From assembly GCA_963784065.1 (NCBI GenBank), contig CAWAQA010000003.1:434001-498000 (forward strand): DNA of 64,000 nt, given 5' to 3'. The notes under the pieces are model-generated. The model was not told where the DNA came from, did not search any database, and saw only the letters and a list, made by a program, of their open reading frames with translations. A program made the position numbers and the translations under genes. Shown here piece by piece: positions 10,975-22,036 of this stretch (position 1 is the first letter of the stretch; each line of letters begins with the position of its first letter). Source of the DNA: CAWAQA01 sp963784065 (lineage in GTDB: Bacteria > Acidobacteriota > Vicinamibacteria > Vicinamibacterales > UBA2999).

Positions 10975-11393
10975 ATGGCGCAGACAGAAGTCGTTCATGA
11001 CGAATCCATCGGCGGGCTGCTTGCGCGGCATTCTGATGGACGTTCGCACGCTGATCCGCGAGGAAATCGAGCTCGCGCGGGTCGAGATCCGGGAGCAGGC
11101 CGGGCGGGCGCGCGCGGCGGCGGTCAGCTTCGCGATCGCTGCGGTTTCGCTGGCCTGCGGCGGGATTCTCCTGCTGGTCGCGCTGGCCACCGGCATCGCC
11201 GACCTGCTCGACTGGCCGATCTGGTCAGGTTTTCTCATCGTGGCCATGCTGCTCAGCCTGGTCGGCATGGTGACGCTTGTCGTCGGGGCGGAAACAGCTG
11301 CAGAAGGTGCATGCCGTCCCGGAAGAAACCGTCTCGACGTTGAAGGAGAACTCGGAATGGATAGCGAAGCGGCTGTCATCAAATCTGAAATGA
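10975..11393 (+). CDS. Phage-holin-superfamily / YqjD-like small membrane protein (two frameshifts)
   Basis: About 138 residues once frames are joined. A charged helix at the N-terminus (HDESIGGLLARHSD, then VRTLIREEIELARVEIREQ) precedes two membrane segments (AIAAVSLACGGILLLVALA and SGFLIVAMLLSLVGMVTLVV) and an amphipathic tail ending WIAKRLSSNLK. This matches the putative actinobacteriophage holin III family of small inner-membrane proteins common in Acidobacteriota and Actinobacteria. Function is not established. Breaks near 11036 and 11287 are each one extra G. The end overlaps the next small gene by 37 bp. Confidence 0.65.
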
Positions 11394-11625
11394 GGCAGAC
11401 GCGGGCCAACCTCGATCGCAAGATCGCGGCGCTCGAGACGCGGGCGCGAGACCTGACGCCCCGCCGCTACGCGCTGCGGCATCTCCCCGACCATGCGCTC
11501 GACCGCGCCATCGGCGGCGTCTCTGACGCTGGTCGGCCTTCGCATGGCCTGGAAACATGTTCCGGAACCGGCAGGGACGCCGCGAGCAGGTTCGCGCCCA
11601 GGTGGCAGCTTACGGAGCCTGGTAG
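11357..11625 (+). CDS. DUF3618-like small protein (two frameshifts)
   Basis: About 88 residues. It starts at ATG 11357 inside the preceding gene and begins MDSEAAVIKSEMRQTRANLD, the acidic-then-coiled pattern of DUF3618 proteins, which usually sit beside the holin-like gene. After two +1 breaks (about 11515 and 11557) the frame reads SLTLVGLRMAW and ends REQVRAQVAAYGAW. Family function is unknown; the pairing suggests an envelope or membrane-curvature role, which is inference. Confidence 0.55.
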
Positions 11626-11629
11626 GTTC

Positions 11630-11728
11630 AACTCCCGACTCCCAGCTTCCTTCCGCCTGCTCCAACTGCCCAGACGGTTCCCGGGAGTTGGGCAGGCGGC
11701 GGACATCGGGGGCTGGGAGTTGACTATG
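11630..11728. repeat. Inverted heptad arrays before the AEC transporter
   Basis: AACTCCC, GACTCCC, AGCTTCC at 11630-11650. Opposite-strand versions GGGAGTT, GGGCAGG (11683-11696) and GGGGGCT, GGGAGTT (11708-11721) follow. Confidence 0.65.
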
Positions 11729-11740
11729 ATCTACGCCTGA

Positions 11741-12665
11741 GTGTTTGACTCGGCGCAGATCCTCCTCACAATCTTCCTCGCCGACATCCTGCCGATTTTC
11801 ATCGTCGCAGGAATCGGTTTCCTGCTCGCCCGGCATGTCGCCATCAACGTGAAGGCGCTCTCGAGCGTCGTCTTCAACGCGCTTTCGCCGTGTCTCGCCT
11901 TTACCCTCCTCGTCACCTCGTCAATCAATGCGCTCGAATTCGCGCGCATGGGGCTCTTCTGCGTGCTGGTGATGGCGATCAGGGGCGTGCTCGCGCGGCT
12001 GGCGGCCATTCCCCTCCGACTCGACCGGGCCACGCGCGCCGGGTTCCTGCTCGTCGTCGTGTTCTCCAACAGCGGCAATTTCGGGCTACCGGTCGTGCTG
12101 TTCGCCTTTGGCCGCGAGGCGCTGACCTTCGCCACGGTGTACTTCGTCGTGGCGGCGGTGCTCTCCTACACGGTGGGCGTGTTCCTGGCGGCGAGCGGTC
12201 ACCGCTCAGTGATGGATGCGCTTCGCGGCATCACGCGTGTGCCGACGGTGTATGCCGTCATCGCGGCAGCGACGGTCCTGGCGCTCGGGGCCCAGGTCCC
12301 GATCGGTGTGATGCGGGCGATCACGCTCCTGAGCGATGCGGCGCTGCCGATGATGATGCTGGTGCTGGGGATGCAGCTGCAACGCGCCAGGCGATCGCAA
12401 CAGCCGGCGGCGGTCGCCACCGCCGTGGCGCTCTCGCTGATCGTCTCGCCGCTCGTCGCCTTCCCCGTGGCTGCCGTCGCTGGGACTCACCGGCCCGGCA
12501 TTCGAAGCAGGGATCGTGCAGGCGGCAATGCCGGCGGCCATCGTCACGACAATCCTCGCCCTCGAGTTCGACCTCGATCCGACGTTCCCGACCAGCGTCG
12601 TCTTCGTCTCGACGCTGCTCAGTCCGATTACGGTGACGCTGCTGATTGCGTATTTGCGTGGGTAA
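11741..12665 (+). CDS. AEC (auxin efflux carrier) family transporter (one frameshift)
   Basis: About 307 residues, mostly hydrophobic, with ~10 membrane helices. The family signature SNSGNFGLPVVLFAFG lies in the middle and LPMMMLVLGMQL in the second half. AEC proteins export or import small organic anions such as malate; the substrate here is unknown. A +1 break near 12480 is repaired by removing one base, after which the reading frame continues LTGPAFEAGIVQAAMPAA and ends AYLRG. The start is GTG 11741, with TATGAT 10 bp upstream and no ribosome binding site. Confidence 0.8.
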
Positions 12666-12666
12666 G

Positions 12667-12727
12667 TGGGCAGTGCGGTAGGCAGTCGCAGCTAGCCACG
12701 AGCTACTGCCTACTGCCGACTACACCA
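12667..12727. repeat. Heptad array in the AEC/moaC spacer
   Basis: Period-7 words AGTGCGG, TAGGCAG on the left and GAGCTAC, TGCCTAC, TGCCGAC, TACACCA on the right (12700-12727). They again face each other, between two convergent genes. Confidence 0.6.
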
Positions 12728-13201
12728 TTACCGCCGTTTGTAGTGCCCCGACCGTCCGCCCTTCTTCTCGACGAGGCAGACGTCTCCGATGACCATCTCC
12801 TTGTCGACCGCTTTCACCATGTCGTAAATCGTGAGCGCGGCCACCGACACGGCCGTCAGCGCCTCCATCTCGACCCCGGTCTGGGCGCTCGTGCGCACGC
12901 GTGCCTCGATGCGATAGCCGCGCCGGGTCGGTGTCAGCTCCACGTCGACGTGTGTCAGGGGCAGTGGATGGCACAGCGGAATCAACGCGGACGTCTGCTT
13001 GGCGGCCATGATGCCGGCAAGCCGCGCGGTCTGCAGCGGGTCGCCTTTGGCGACCTTCCCGCTTCGGATCTGACGCAGGGCCGCCGCGCTCATCGTGATC
13101 GCGCCGCGGGCGAGCGCCTCACGCGTGGTGATCGGCTTCTCGCCGACATCCACCATGCGGACCTTCCCCTTCGAGTCCACGTGGGAGAGCTTAGGAGCCA
13201 C
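12728..13201 (-). CDS. moaC: Cyclic pyranopterin monophosphate synthase
   Basis: 157 residues, full length. The family blocks are all present: MVDVGEKPITTREA at the N-terminus, KGDPLQTARLAGIMAAKQTS, LIPLCHPLPLTHVDVEL and GVEMEALTAVSVAALTIYDM with Lys in VKAVDKEM. It converts 3',8-cyclo-dihydro-GTP to cyclic pyranopterin monophosphate, the second step of molybdenum cofactor synthesis. A molybdopterin oxidoreductase lies at 60124-62224. The start GTG 13201 overlaps the rex stop codon by 11 bp, so the two are probably cotranscribed. Confidence 0.96.
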   Translation of the reverse strand: MAPKLSHVDSKGKVRMVDVGEKPITTREALARGAITMSAAALRQIRSGKVAKGDPLQTARLAGIMAAKQTSALIPLCHPLPLTHVDVELTPTRRGYRIEARVRTSAQTGVEMEALTAVSVAALTIYDMVKAVDKEMVIGDVCLVEKKGGRSGHYKRR

Positions 13202-13878
13202 CGTTATCTCCCTGCGCGAGGTAGAAGGACAGACTCTCGAGTGACACGGTAAGGTCCACGCTCTTCAGCTTCACGTCCGCCGGGCACCTTGAGTGCGCCG
13301 GGCGAGAAGTTGAGGATCGCCTTGATGCCGGCAGTGACGACCTGGTCGACCACCGGCTGCGCATGCGGCGCCGGGACCGCGATGACCGCGATGTCGAGCC
13401 GTTCGCGCCGCGCCACCTTCTTCAGCTCCTTGATGTCGTAAATCGGCACGCCGCTGCGCGACTCGTGGCCGATCTTCTCGTTGGCCGCGTCGAAGAGCGC
13501 CGCGATCTCGAAGCCTTCCTGCCGGAAGCCCGGGTAGTCGGCCAGCGCGAGGCCGAGATTTCCCGCGCCCATGATGACGACGCGGAGACGGCGATCGAGG
13601 CCGAGAATCTGCCGGAGGTGGCGGCGGAGCTCCTTGACGTAGTAGCCGACGCCGCGAACGCCGAACTCGCCGAAGTAGGCGAGGTCCTTCCGGATCTGCG
13701 CGGCGTTGAGATGAAACTGCTCCGCCAGCGCCTGCGACGAGATCGTCTGAACACCGGCCGTATCGAGCTCGTTCAGGCACCGGAGGTAGACGGACAGGCG
13801 GTTGGTCGTCAGTTCCGAGACCTGCTCGGGCGTCTGCCGCCGCTTGTTCGACCGATTCACAAGGTTCAATGCTACCAT
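13191..13878 (-). CDS. rex: Redox-sensing transcriptional repressor Rex (one frameshift)
   Basis: About 228 residues. An N-terminal winged helix (LSVYLRCLNELDTAGVQTIS, FHLNAAQIRKDLAYFGEFG) is followed by a Rossmann NADH-binding domain (VVIMGAGNLGLALADYPGF). The C-terminal swap helix reads VDLTVSLESLSFYLA once one extra G near 13285 is removed. Rex represses respiration and fermentation genes until the NADH/NAD+ ratio rises. The start is taken as ATG 13878; an in-frame GTG at 13860 is also possible. It is divergent from the OPT gene with almost no spacer. No full palindromic Rex operator was found nearby. Confidence 0.92.
13873..13878 (+). promoter_or_regulatory. Possible -10 (TACCAT) 8 bp before the OPT start
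   Basis: TACCAT lies 8 nt upstream of ATG 13887 and overlaps the rex start codon on the other strand. It fits the leaderless pattern seen elsewhere, with a weaker hexamer. Confidence 0.3.
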
Positions 13879-13886
13879 CACGCGCC

Positions 13887-15865
<1,979 letters not shown>

Positions 15866-15869
<4 letters not shown>

Positions 15870-17014
15870 TGCACGTGAGCCGCCTGAGGACAATCGCGGC
15901 GATTCTCTTCCTGCTTTACGCCGCGGGCGGCGCGCGCCCCGCCGACGCCCGCCAGGGGCCCGGCGCACGCCGGCTGACGACGCTGGACGCGGTGCGTCAG
16001 TTCCCCGGCTATTTCCATCTCCAGAACGTGCTGCTCCGCGGCGAGTTCGCCGAAAGCGGCGCGCGCGTGACCTTCCGTGCGGCAGACCAGGAAATGCGGG
16101 TGGTCTTCACCGACGGCGCCTCGGCCACGAGCGGGCCGGTCGAGATCCGGGCGCAGATGATGGACGTCGGCCGGCTGGAACCAGGCGATCCGCGGGTGAA
16201 GCCGTTCACCGCCTCGCTCAACGCCGGCGGCGCCCCAGACGCGGAACGCTGGCCGCGGCCGGGCGAAGAGCTCGTCCTCATGGTCAGCGGCGTAACCTCC
16301 GCGCAACCGGCGACCACCGCGACACTCCGCTCGCTCGCGCTCGAACCGTGGCGGTTCGAGGGGCAGAAGATCACCGTCGTCGGTCAGTTCCGTGGACGCA
16401 ACCTGTTCGGCGATTTGCCCGCCGCGCCCGCGAAGGGACGCTACGATTTCGTGTTGCGGTCGGCGGACGGGTCGGCGTGGGTGACAGGATTGCGCCCGCG
16501 CGCACGCGACTTCGAGCTCTCGGTCGATGCGCGCGTCGACACAAGCCGGTGGGTTCAGGTGAGCGGCACCGTCTCACGGGAACGCGGACTCGTCATGATC
16601 GAAGGAACCACGTTCGCCGAAGCGGCGGCGCCGGAGGCGCCGAGCGCGAGCGCGAGCGACGAGCCCGCCGAGCCGCCCGTCCCGTTGATGCCGCTGGAGG
16701 TTGTGTTCAGCTCGCCGACCCCCGATGAGACCGACGTCCCGGCCGCGTCATCCGTGCGCGTCCAGTTTTCACGCGGCTTGAATCCCGCCACGCTGGCCGG
16801 GCAGATTCGCGTGAGCTACCTCGGAGCGGAGCCGGGCAGCGCGCCGCCTGAATTCCAGCACGTCTACGACGCCGCGAACCGCGCCGTGGAGATCAAGTTC
16901 ACGCGGCCGCTCGAAGCGCTGCGCACGATCCGCGTCGAGTTCCTGGATGGCCTCAAGGGATTCGACGGCTCGCCGTTTGCGGCCTGGACGTTGACCTTCT
17001 CGGTTGCCGGGTAA
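15866..17014 (+). CDS. Secreted protein of unknown function with C-terminal Big_5/SbsA-like Ig domain
   Basis: 382 residues. The N-terminus has a signal peptide (LRTIAAILFLLYAAGGARP). The middle (about 40-235) contains repeated beta-rich stretches around PGYFHLQNVLLRGEF and WRFEGQKITVVGQFRGRN, suggesting two OB-like or NEAT-like modules, though no named family is recognised. A Pro/Ala/Ser linker precedes a C-terminal segment (about 275-380: VVFSSPTPDETDVPAASSV, ending FAAWTLTFSVAG) typical of Big_5 Ig-like domains. The start ATG 15866 overlaps the OPT stop by 4 bp, so it may be an extracytoplasmic partner of that transporter, which is inference. Confidence 0.7.
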
Positions 17015-17015
17015 C

Positions 17016-17046
17016 GGGCCGGCTGAAGCGCGGCCCCTCCGTACGG
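17016..17046 (+). repeat. Dispersed palindromic element (copy 1)
   Basis: GGGCCGGCTGAAGCGCGGCC followed by CCTCCGTACGG, 1 bp after a stop codon. Member of the GGC..(C)TGAAGG..GCC-TACG family found throughout the window. Confidence 0.55.
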
Positions 17047-17058
17047 GACCAGCGCGCG

Positions 17059-17763
17059 TTACCCTCTATCGACGCTTTCCTTGACGGGAAGGGCTGCGAT
17101 GCGCGCGAGGACGATGGCGACCACCCGATCGCATCGGGGCCGGTGAAACCTGAATACGTCAGACGCGCTCGAACCGGTACGCGCGAGCAGCGCGCGCCGC
17201 AGGCCACCCCGGGCGCGCGACAGCCGCGTCTTCACCACGTCCTGTGATACGCCCATCAGGTCAGCGACTTCCGCCGTGCTCAGCCCCTCCACCTCGCGCA
17301 GCACGAACACTTCCCTGGCGCCGTCGGGCAGCCCGTCGATAGCCCACTCGAGGAGCGCCCGCAGTTCCCGGTTCACTGCCTGTTGTTCCGGATCGCCAGA
17401 TGAATGCTGCGTCATGACCTGCACACCCTCGCAGGATTGGTCGTCGAACGGCTCGTACCGGCGCTGCCGCCGCAGCCGCGCCAACGCTTCGTTGATGGCG
17501 ATGCGCGTGAGCCAGGTCGAAAAGAGCGATCTCCCGTTGAACTGCCGGAGGTGCGCGTAGGCGTTGACGTACGCCTGCTGCATCACGTCTTCCGCCTCCT
17601 GCTCGTCTCGAACCATCGCCCGGGCGACCCGGTAGACACGCTCGTTGTATCGCCGCATCAGCAGCTCGAACAGGGCGGTGTGGCCGCCGAGGACCTGAGC
17701 GACGACCTGCTCGTCAGTGAGAGTGTTCCACTGCTCGAGCACCTGGGCGTTCACGAGGTGCAT
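17059..17763 (-). CDS. ECF-type RNA polymerase sigma factor (RpoE-like)
   Basis: 234 residues from ATG 17763, which has GGGAG 9 nt upstream; the frame is open further. Region 2 includes FELLMRRYNERVYRVARAMV and DEQEAEDVMQQAYVNAYAHL. Region 4 includes LPDGAREVFVLREVEGLS and MGVSQDVVKTRLSRARGGL. The tail FRFHRPRCDRVVAIVLARI is the conserved end of one ECF subgroup found in Acidobacteriota and Proteobacteria. It would direct RNA polymerase to a stress or envelope regulon. No anti-sigma gene is adjacent, which is unusual for this class. The downstream neighbour is an unrelated convergent gene. Confidence 0.9.
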   Translation of the reverse strand: MHLVNAQVLEQWNTLTDEQVVAQVLGGHTALFELLMRRYNERVYRVARAMVRDEQEAEDVMQQAYVNAYAHLRQFNGRSLFSTWLTRIAINEALARLRRQRRYEPFDDQSCEGVQVMTQHSSGDPEQQAVNRELRALLEWAIDGLPDGAREVFVLREVEGLSTAEVADLMGVSQDVVKTRLSRARGGLRRALLARTGSSASDVFRFHRPRCDRVVAIVLARIAALPVKESVDRG

Positions 17764-17819
17764 GGTTGACTGATCTCCCTTTTCCTTAGAGTGGCTGACC
17801 GGCAAAAGGTGACATGAAA

Positions 17820-19844
17820 TCAGGGGACGACCTTGAATGCGGCCACGTGCTTCGCCGTCCCAAGCGTCACCTCGATGCCATAGTCACCAGCGGCCAGCGG
17901 CGCCAGGATCGCATCGGCGACGATCCAGCGGAACCCGGAGGGGTCCGGCCGCGTTGAGACCTGCACCGGTACTCGTATCGGGTTGCCGACGCGGTCGAGC
18001 ATACGCGCGGTGGCGTCGCCGTCCGCAGCCGTGGCGAACTCGAAGCGGACGCGCTCGCTCCGCTGGAATCGAGGATCGGCGGTGGCGAGGTGCTTCAAGC
18101 CAGTAGACGGCCCGCGCCGCCACATGACCGGCTCGCCCAGGATCGTGGCCGTGGCGGGCACCGACAACCGTGCCGTATCCGTCACGGGCAGGCCTGGATT
18201 CGAATCGGGCCGAACGCGTACGCGAACCGCATAGTCGCCGGGCGCGATCCCGCCCGTCTCGGGGATGCGGAGCGCGAAGGTTCCATCGCTGGCTGGCACC
18301 GCCGCGGTGCTGGACACGATCTCGGTGCCGTCTCCGGCAACCACCACCACTTCCGCTGTCGCCCCGGCACTCCAGACCAGCTCCCTCCGCATCGCGTGGT
18401 CGAGCTCACCCACCACCCAGACGGCCGCGCCGCTCCCTGGCTCGGGCGAGGTCCACGTCGCCGTGCGGATGCGGAAGGGCGCGCGCGGGTTGACAACTAC
18501 GCCGACGGCGCTTGCCGCCGCCGCGGCAGCCCGTTTCTCCCCCTCGGCAGCCGTGAGGAGCTGGTCGGCCGTGAGCCCGCGGTAACCGCGGCGCGCCCGC
18601 ACCTGCACGCCGGTCCGGCGGACACGCACGGTGATATTGCGGTAGCGGCCATCGAGCTTCGTGTTGGTCGAGTAGTAGCCAAGCAGGTAATACGAGGACA
18701 GGTCCGCGACGATGCGCTTCATCGCGTTGTCGATCTGATTCGTGTTGATGACCGCGATGCCGTCGGTATCGGCCGCGAGCTGGCGCAGGCTGTCGTGGCG
18801 GGCGGTCAGGTTCTCACGGTCCACGGAGGGCGGCGGCGGGCGGTCGGGGCCGATCGGGGAGTCGAATGCCGCCAGGCCGCGCGCGTAGACGGGGTAGAAC
18901 GAGACATTCGCGCGGTTGGCGTCCTCGGTCAGCTGCCGGAAGCGCTGCGTGTGATCGATCATCGCGAGCGCGAGCCGATCGGCTTCGCACTCCCGCATCA
19001 TCGTACCGGTGGCGGAGCCGCCGGCTCCGCGCGTTCTCGCGGCGTTCGGCCGACCGGGCCCGGCGGCGGCGTCGTCGCGACCGCGCACCACCGAGGCGAG
19101 CTGCCGATTCTCGGTGTAGATCCTCCAGCCCTCGGTGACGGTGAGGATGGCCTTGCGCTCTTCGCGAATCCCGCGGAGGTGAACGATGAGATCCTCGAGC
19201 GCGTCGAATGTCAGCCTCTCGCGGCGCCGCCCGATCATCTCCGACGCAATCCCCGTGGTCTCGGTGTTGCGCATGTCGGGATAGCAGGACTCGTACAACT
19301 GCTCCTTGGGGTCCTGCTTCACCAGGGTACCGCGGCGGCCCCACGTCCACTCGTCCTGCATGATGTTCGAGATGACCGTCGTCTTGCGCCCGAACGTGAG
19401 GTCGGCCGCCGACATCTCAGGCGTCATCAGCGCGACCAGGTCATCCTGCCCGAGCACGCGGTCGAGGAACCGCACGAGCGGCAGGCGCATGGTGGCCGAG
19501 CCCTCGATCTGCGTGTTGACGGTGTCGAGGAAGATCACGAACACGCGGGCCCGGGCATCCGCCGCCATCTGGCGGCTGTCGGCGACCGTGTTCGGCTCGA
19601 CGCGCGTCTCCTGCGGACCCGCCGGCCGGACCGCGACGTGCTCGAAGGCTTCGATCTTCTGCGGCGCGCCGTCCTCGAGGAGCTCGATCTCCTCGAGCCG
19701 AAGGTCGTCCACGACCTGTCCATCCTGCATGGCGTACATGTCCACGCGAACGTAGTTCGCGCCCGTACGGAAGGTCGGCGGCGCCTGTGCGCTGAGCGAC
19801 ACCGCGATGAGCGTCAGGAGTACAGCAAAAAACGGTCGAGACAT
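17820..19844 (-). CDS. Exported VWFA-domain protein, Acidobacterial type
   Basis: 674 residues from ATG 19844. A signal peptide (FFAVLLTLIAVSLSAQA) precedes a beta domain (TGANYVRVDMYAMQDGQVV) with the motif EIELLEDGAPQKIEAFEHV. A von Willebrand A-like domain begins VFVIFLDTVNTQIEG (about 115-340; the MIDAS is D-x-x-N rather than DxSxS, so metal binding is uncertain). It has the tail SYYLLGYYSTNTKLDGRYR, diagnostic of the VWFA-related domain family common in Acidobacteriota. The C-terminal ~250 residues are Ig-like repeats. Function is unknown; these are thought to be surface or periplasmic adhesion/assembly proteins. Confidence 0.85.
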   Translation of the reverse strand: MSRPFFAVLLTLIAVSLSAQAPPTFRTGANYVRVDMYAMQDGQVVDDLRLEEIELLEDGAPQKIEAFEHVAVRPAGPQETRVEPNTVADSRQMAADARARVFVIFLDTVNTQIEGSATMRLPLVRFLDRVLGQDDLVALMTPEMSAADLTFGRKTTVISNIMQDEWTWGRRGTLVKQDPKEQLYESCYPDMRNTETTGIASEMIGRRRERLTFDALEDLIVHLRGIREERKAILTVTEGWRIYTENRQLASVVRGRDDAAAGPGRPNAARTRGAGGSATGTMMRECEADRLALAMIDHTQRFRQLTEDANRANVSFYPVYARGLAAFDSPIGPDRPPPPSVDRENLTARHDSLRQLAADTDGIAVINTNQIDNAMKRIVADLSSYYLLGYYSTNTKLDGRYRNITVRVRRTGVQVRARRGYRGLTADQLLTAAEGEKRAAAAAASAVGVVVNPRAPFRIRTATWTSPEPGSGAAVWVVGELDHAMRRELVWSAGATAEVVVVAGDGTEIVSSTAAVPASDGTFALRIPETGGIAPGDYAVRVRVRPDSNPGLPVTDTARLSVPATATILGEPVMWRRGPSTGLKHLATADPRFQRSERVRFEFATAADGDATARMLDRVGNPIRVPVQVSTRPDPSGFRWIVADAILAPLAAGDYGIEVTLGTAKHVAAFKVVP

Positions 19845-19876
19845 GTGTCCTCGACGGGCAGGCTGGCGAACTGAGT

Positions 19877-19918
19877 CTATCTCAGTCTCGGGCCGGGGTT
19901 TCGGGTTTCGCGCTTCGA
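19877..19918 (+). repeat. Heptad array upstream of the VWFA gene
   Basis: Six 7-mers: CTATCTC, AGTCTCG, GGCCGGG, GTTTCGG, GTTTCGC, GCTTCGA. Confidence 0.6.
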
Positions 19919-19931
19919 ACGTCGAGCCGGC

Positions 19932-19954
19932 GGGCGGACGGTCAGGTCTGCCTA
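19932..19954 (-). repeat. Dispersed palindromic element (copy 2)
   Basis: GGCGGACGGTCAGGTCTGCC followed by TAG. It carries the stop codon of the DUF4126 gene (19952-19954, minus strand). Confidence 0.55.
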
Positions 19955-20539
19955 GAGCAACGCATGCGGGCGCTGGAACCACCGCCGCACCGTCCGGATG
20001 ATGACGGTTGCGAAAATGATGATGAGGATGAGCAGCGCGCTCGCGACAACAAGGGCAGCGAGCGGGTACTGGAGGGCGAGGTAGCCGAGACCGACCACGA
20101 ACAGGTCCTCGCCGAGGCTCAGGATCCAGTTCGAGAACGGCTCGGGACTGGTGTTGGCCACGGCGCGCGTGCTGGTCTTCGTCAGGTGGCTGCTCGCCGC
20201 CACGGTGCCGCCCAGCAGGGCGGCGAGGCCCTCCACAGCCGGCGATACGTCTCCGAGCGTAGCGACTGCGACAACCGCCCCGCCCACGGGCCGGATGGCC
20301 GTGTGCACCAGGTCCCACGCGGAATCGAGCCACGGAACCTTGTCCGCGAAGAACTCGACGACGTACATGACGACGGCCGCGCCGATGACGTAGTCGTTGT
20401 TGAACGCCTGGAACTGAGGCGGCAGCGCGACCCAGCCGTAACGCGCGGCCAAGCCGAGGATCGCGACGGTCGCGTAAAGGTTGACGCCTGCCGCAAACGA
20501 GAATCCGAGCGTGCGGCCAAGGGTCGCGATCAGGTCCAT
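19952..20539 (-). CDS. DUF4126 family membrane protein
   Basis: 195 residues from ATG 20539. There are about four or five hydrophobic helices and the family pattern TLGFSFAAGVNLYATVAILG at the N-terminus, then VEFFADKVPWLDSAWDLVHT and GGTVAASSHLTKTSTRAVANTSPEP (in part). DUF4126 proteins are uncharacterised integral membrane proteins found in bacteria and plants. The start overlaps the end of the acyltransferase gene by 10 bp, implying cotranscription and perhaps a role in membrane lipid handling, which is inference. Confidence 0.8.
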   Translation of the reverse strand: MDLIATLGRTLGFSFAAGVNLYATVAILGLAARYGWVALPPQFQAFNNDYVIGAAVVMYVVEFFADKVPWLDSAWDLVHTAIRPVGGAVVAVATLGDVSPAVEGLAALLGGTVAASSHLTKTSTRAVANTSPEPFSNWILSLGEDLFVVGLGYLALQYPLAALVVASALLILIIIFATVIIRTVRRWFQRPHALL

Positions 20540-21264
20540 ACCGGACCCTCGTCCAGCAGGTTCTGAACCTCGATGCGCACGCGGTCGATGAGCAGGTCGC
20601 GGTCCGCGAGCGTCATCCCGGCCGTGGGGATCGGCCTGCCCACGCGGACACTGACGTGCACCGGCCGGACGATGCGGCTCCCTTTGCGCATCGCGTCCCG
20701 GCCGCCGCGCACGGCGACGGGCACGATCGGAGCCTGCGCCTCGATCGCCATGATGAACCCGCCCTTCTTGAAGGGCAGCAGCTCGCCGGTACGGCTGCGC
20801 GTGCCTTCCGGGAAGATCAGGAACGAGTTTCCGGCTCGCAGCGACCGCGCGCCGTCGGCAATCGAGGCCATCGCTTTCTCCCGGTCGTTGCGGTCTACCG
20901 CGACGAACCCGCCGACATCGAATACGGTTCCCATGAGGGGGAAGTTGTGGAGCTCCGCCTTGTAGAGGATGTGGAGCTGAGGATGCAGCGCCTCGAACAG
21001 CACCGGCGGGTCGACGTTGCTCTCGTGGTTCGAGCAGAAAACGACCGATCGATCGGGCAGCTGTTCGAGGCCCGAAACGCGATACCGGATCCCGACCAGC
21101 GTCAGGCGCCAGCCAGACGCCGCCGTGCCCGAGAGATACATGCCGCGCTTCCAGCGGAAGAGCAGGCCGAAGACGATGGCGGGCGGCGCCGCGATCGCGA
21201 TGTAGATGATCATGCCGACGTAGGCGAGAACGGAGCGGATGGCGGCCACCGCGGTAGCGAGCAT
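20530..21264 (-). CDS. plsC: 1-acyl-sn-glycerol-3-phosphate acyltransferase
   Basis: 244 residues. An N-terminal membrane anchor (VLAYVGMIIYIAIAAPPAIV) precedes the acyltransferase motifs: CSNHESNVDPPV (the NHx4D catalytic site), FVAVDRND, FLIFPEGTRSRTG (substrate binding) and IVPVAVRG. It makes phosphatidic acid from lysophosphatidic acid at the inner face of the inner membrane. ATG 21264 is chosen; TTG 21270 is in frame. It is followed without gap by the DUF4126 gene. Confidence 0.92.
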   Translation of the reverse strand: MLATAVAAIRSVLAYVGMIIYIAIAAPPAIVFGLLFRWKRGMYLSGTAASGWRLTLVGIRYRVSGLEQLPDRSVVFCSNHESNVDPPVLFEALHPQLHILYKAELHNFPLMGTVFDVGGFVAVDRNDREKAMASIADGARSLRAGNSFLIFPEGTRSRTGELLPFKKGGFIMAIEAQAPIVPVAVRGGRDAMRKGSRIVRPVHVSVRVGRPIPTAGMTLADRDLLIDRVRIEVQNLLDEGPVWT

Positions 21265-21280
21265 CGGCAACGAGCGTACA

Positions 21281-21314
21281 CAAAAAAGCCCGGGTGGAAA
21301 GATCCCACCCGGGC
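21281..21314 (-). terminator. Rho-independent terminator of carD
   Basis: Stem GCCCGGGTGG / CCACCCGGGC (10 bp) with a 7-nt loop, followed on the minus strand by six T. It lies 24-57 bp after the carD stop and before plsC. Confidence 0.9.
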
Positions 21315-21337
21315 ACGAAGCAGGCTAGGGCAAAACT

Positions 21338-21941
21338 TTACGACGCGCGGGCGGCGCGCCGCGGCGCGACGGCAACGGCAACCACCGTAGCCTTGACCGG
21401 CTTGGTGACCTTGGCGCGCGCCGTGGCACGCGCCAGGTTGCGTGCCTTGACCATGAAGCACTTTTCGAGCGCGCGATCCACCTTGACCTCGACCTCCAAC
21501 GCCTTCTCGCGCATCACCTCGGAGACCTCCGAGATGATCAGCGCCTTGGCGCGATCGAGCATGCGCTTCTCACGGAACGACAGGCTCTTGGACTTGCTCA
21601 GGAAAGTGAGGCTCTTGAGAACATCGGCCATGTCGTAGATCGAGCCGGTCCGCATCTTGTCCGAGTTGTCCTTGAACCGGCCCTTCCAGTTCTGGTGGTT
21701 GTCGATCTTGCCGTCGCTCAGGAGGCCGAAGAGGCGCTCGACCTCTTCATCGGTGATGGCCTTACGGAGGCCAACGCCATCGACATTCGCGACAGGAACG
21801 AGCACCGTCGTGTCGTTGGAGACGATGCGCAAATGAAAGAAGCCGCAGGTCGGTACCGAGAATGGTTTTCTCTTCAACGCGTTCGACGATACCGAGCCCG
21901 TGATTTGGGTAGATGACCTTGTCGCCGACCTGGAATGTCAC
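21338..21941 (-). CDS. carD: CarD-family transcriptional regulator (one frameshift)
   Basis: About 200 residues. The N-terminal RNA polymerase interaction domain is present: VTFQVGDKVIYPNHGLGIVE, then ILGTDLR and, after one extra base near 21853, FFHLRIVSNDTTVLVPVANV. The helical DNA-contacting domain follows (GKIDNHQNWKGRFKDN, SLSFREKRMLDRAKALI). The tail is an extra Ala/Lys/Arg-rich stretch (ARATARAKVTKPVKAT). CarD binds the RNA polymerase beta subunit and stabilises open complexes. The start is GTG 21941, with GGGGGA 4 nt upstream. A good promoter lies upstream and a terminator downstream, so it is monocistronic. Confidence 0.92.
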
Positions 21942-22003
21942 GTTTCCCCCGTTGCAGGAAGGTTGGTGGTAGGACCGGACTGGTGCCGGGAACAGCACTC
22001 GTG

Positions 22004-22032
22004 AGTATAGCTCACTTGCCCCACTCATTCAA
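22004..22032 (-). promoter_or_regulatory. Sigma-70-type promoter of carD (TTGAAT-17-TATACT)
   Basis: On the minus strand, TTGAAT (22027-22032) and TATACT (22004-22009) are spaced by exactly 17 bp. This leaves a 5' UTR of about 60 nt with a good ribosome binding site. It is the best canonical promoter in the window. Confidence 0.8.
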
Positions 22033-22036
22033 CGAG

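Noticed and set aside
10958..11740. A 260-codon gene covering both small envelope genes
   Set aside because: It runs through two true overlapping genes and then into a heptad array; its tail is repeat-derived.
13840..13870. Rex operator in the rex/OPT spacer
   Set aside because: Only a half site (CTTGTGAAT) is present, inside coding sequence.
16371..16577. Short minus-strand ORFs throughout the high-GC genes
   Set aside because: Arg/Pro/Ala-rich shadows of the gene on the other strand, typical of GC-rich DNA.
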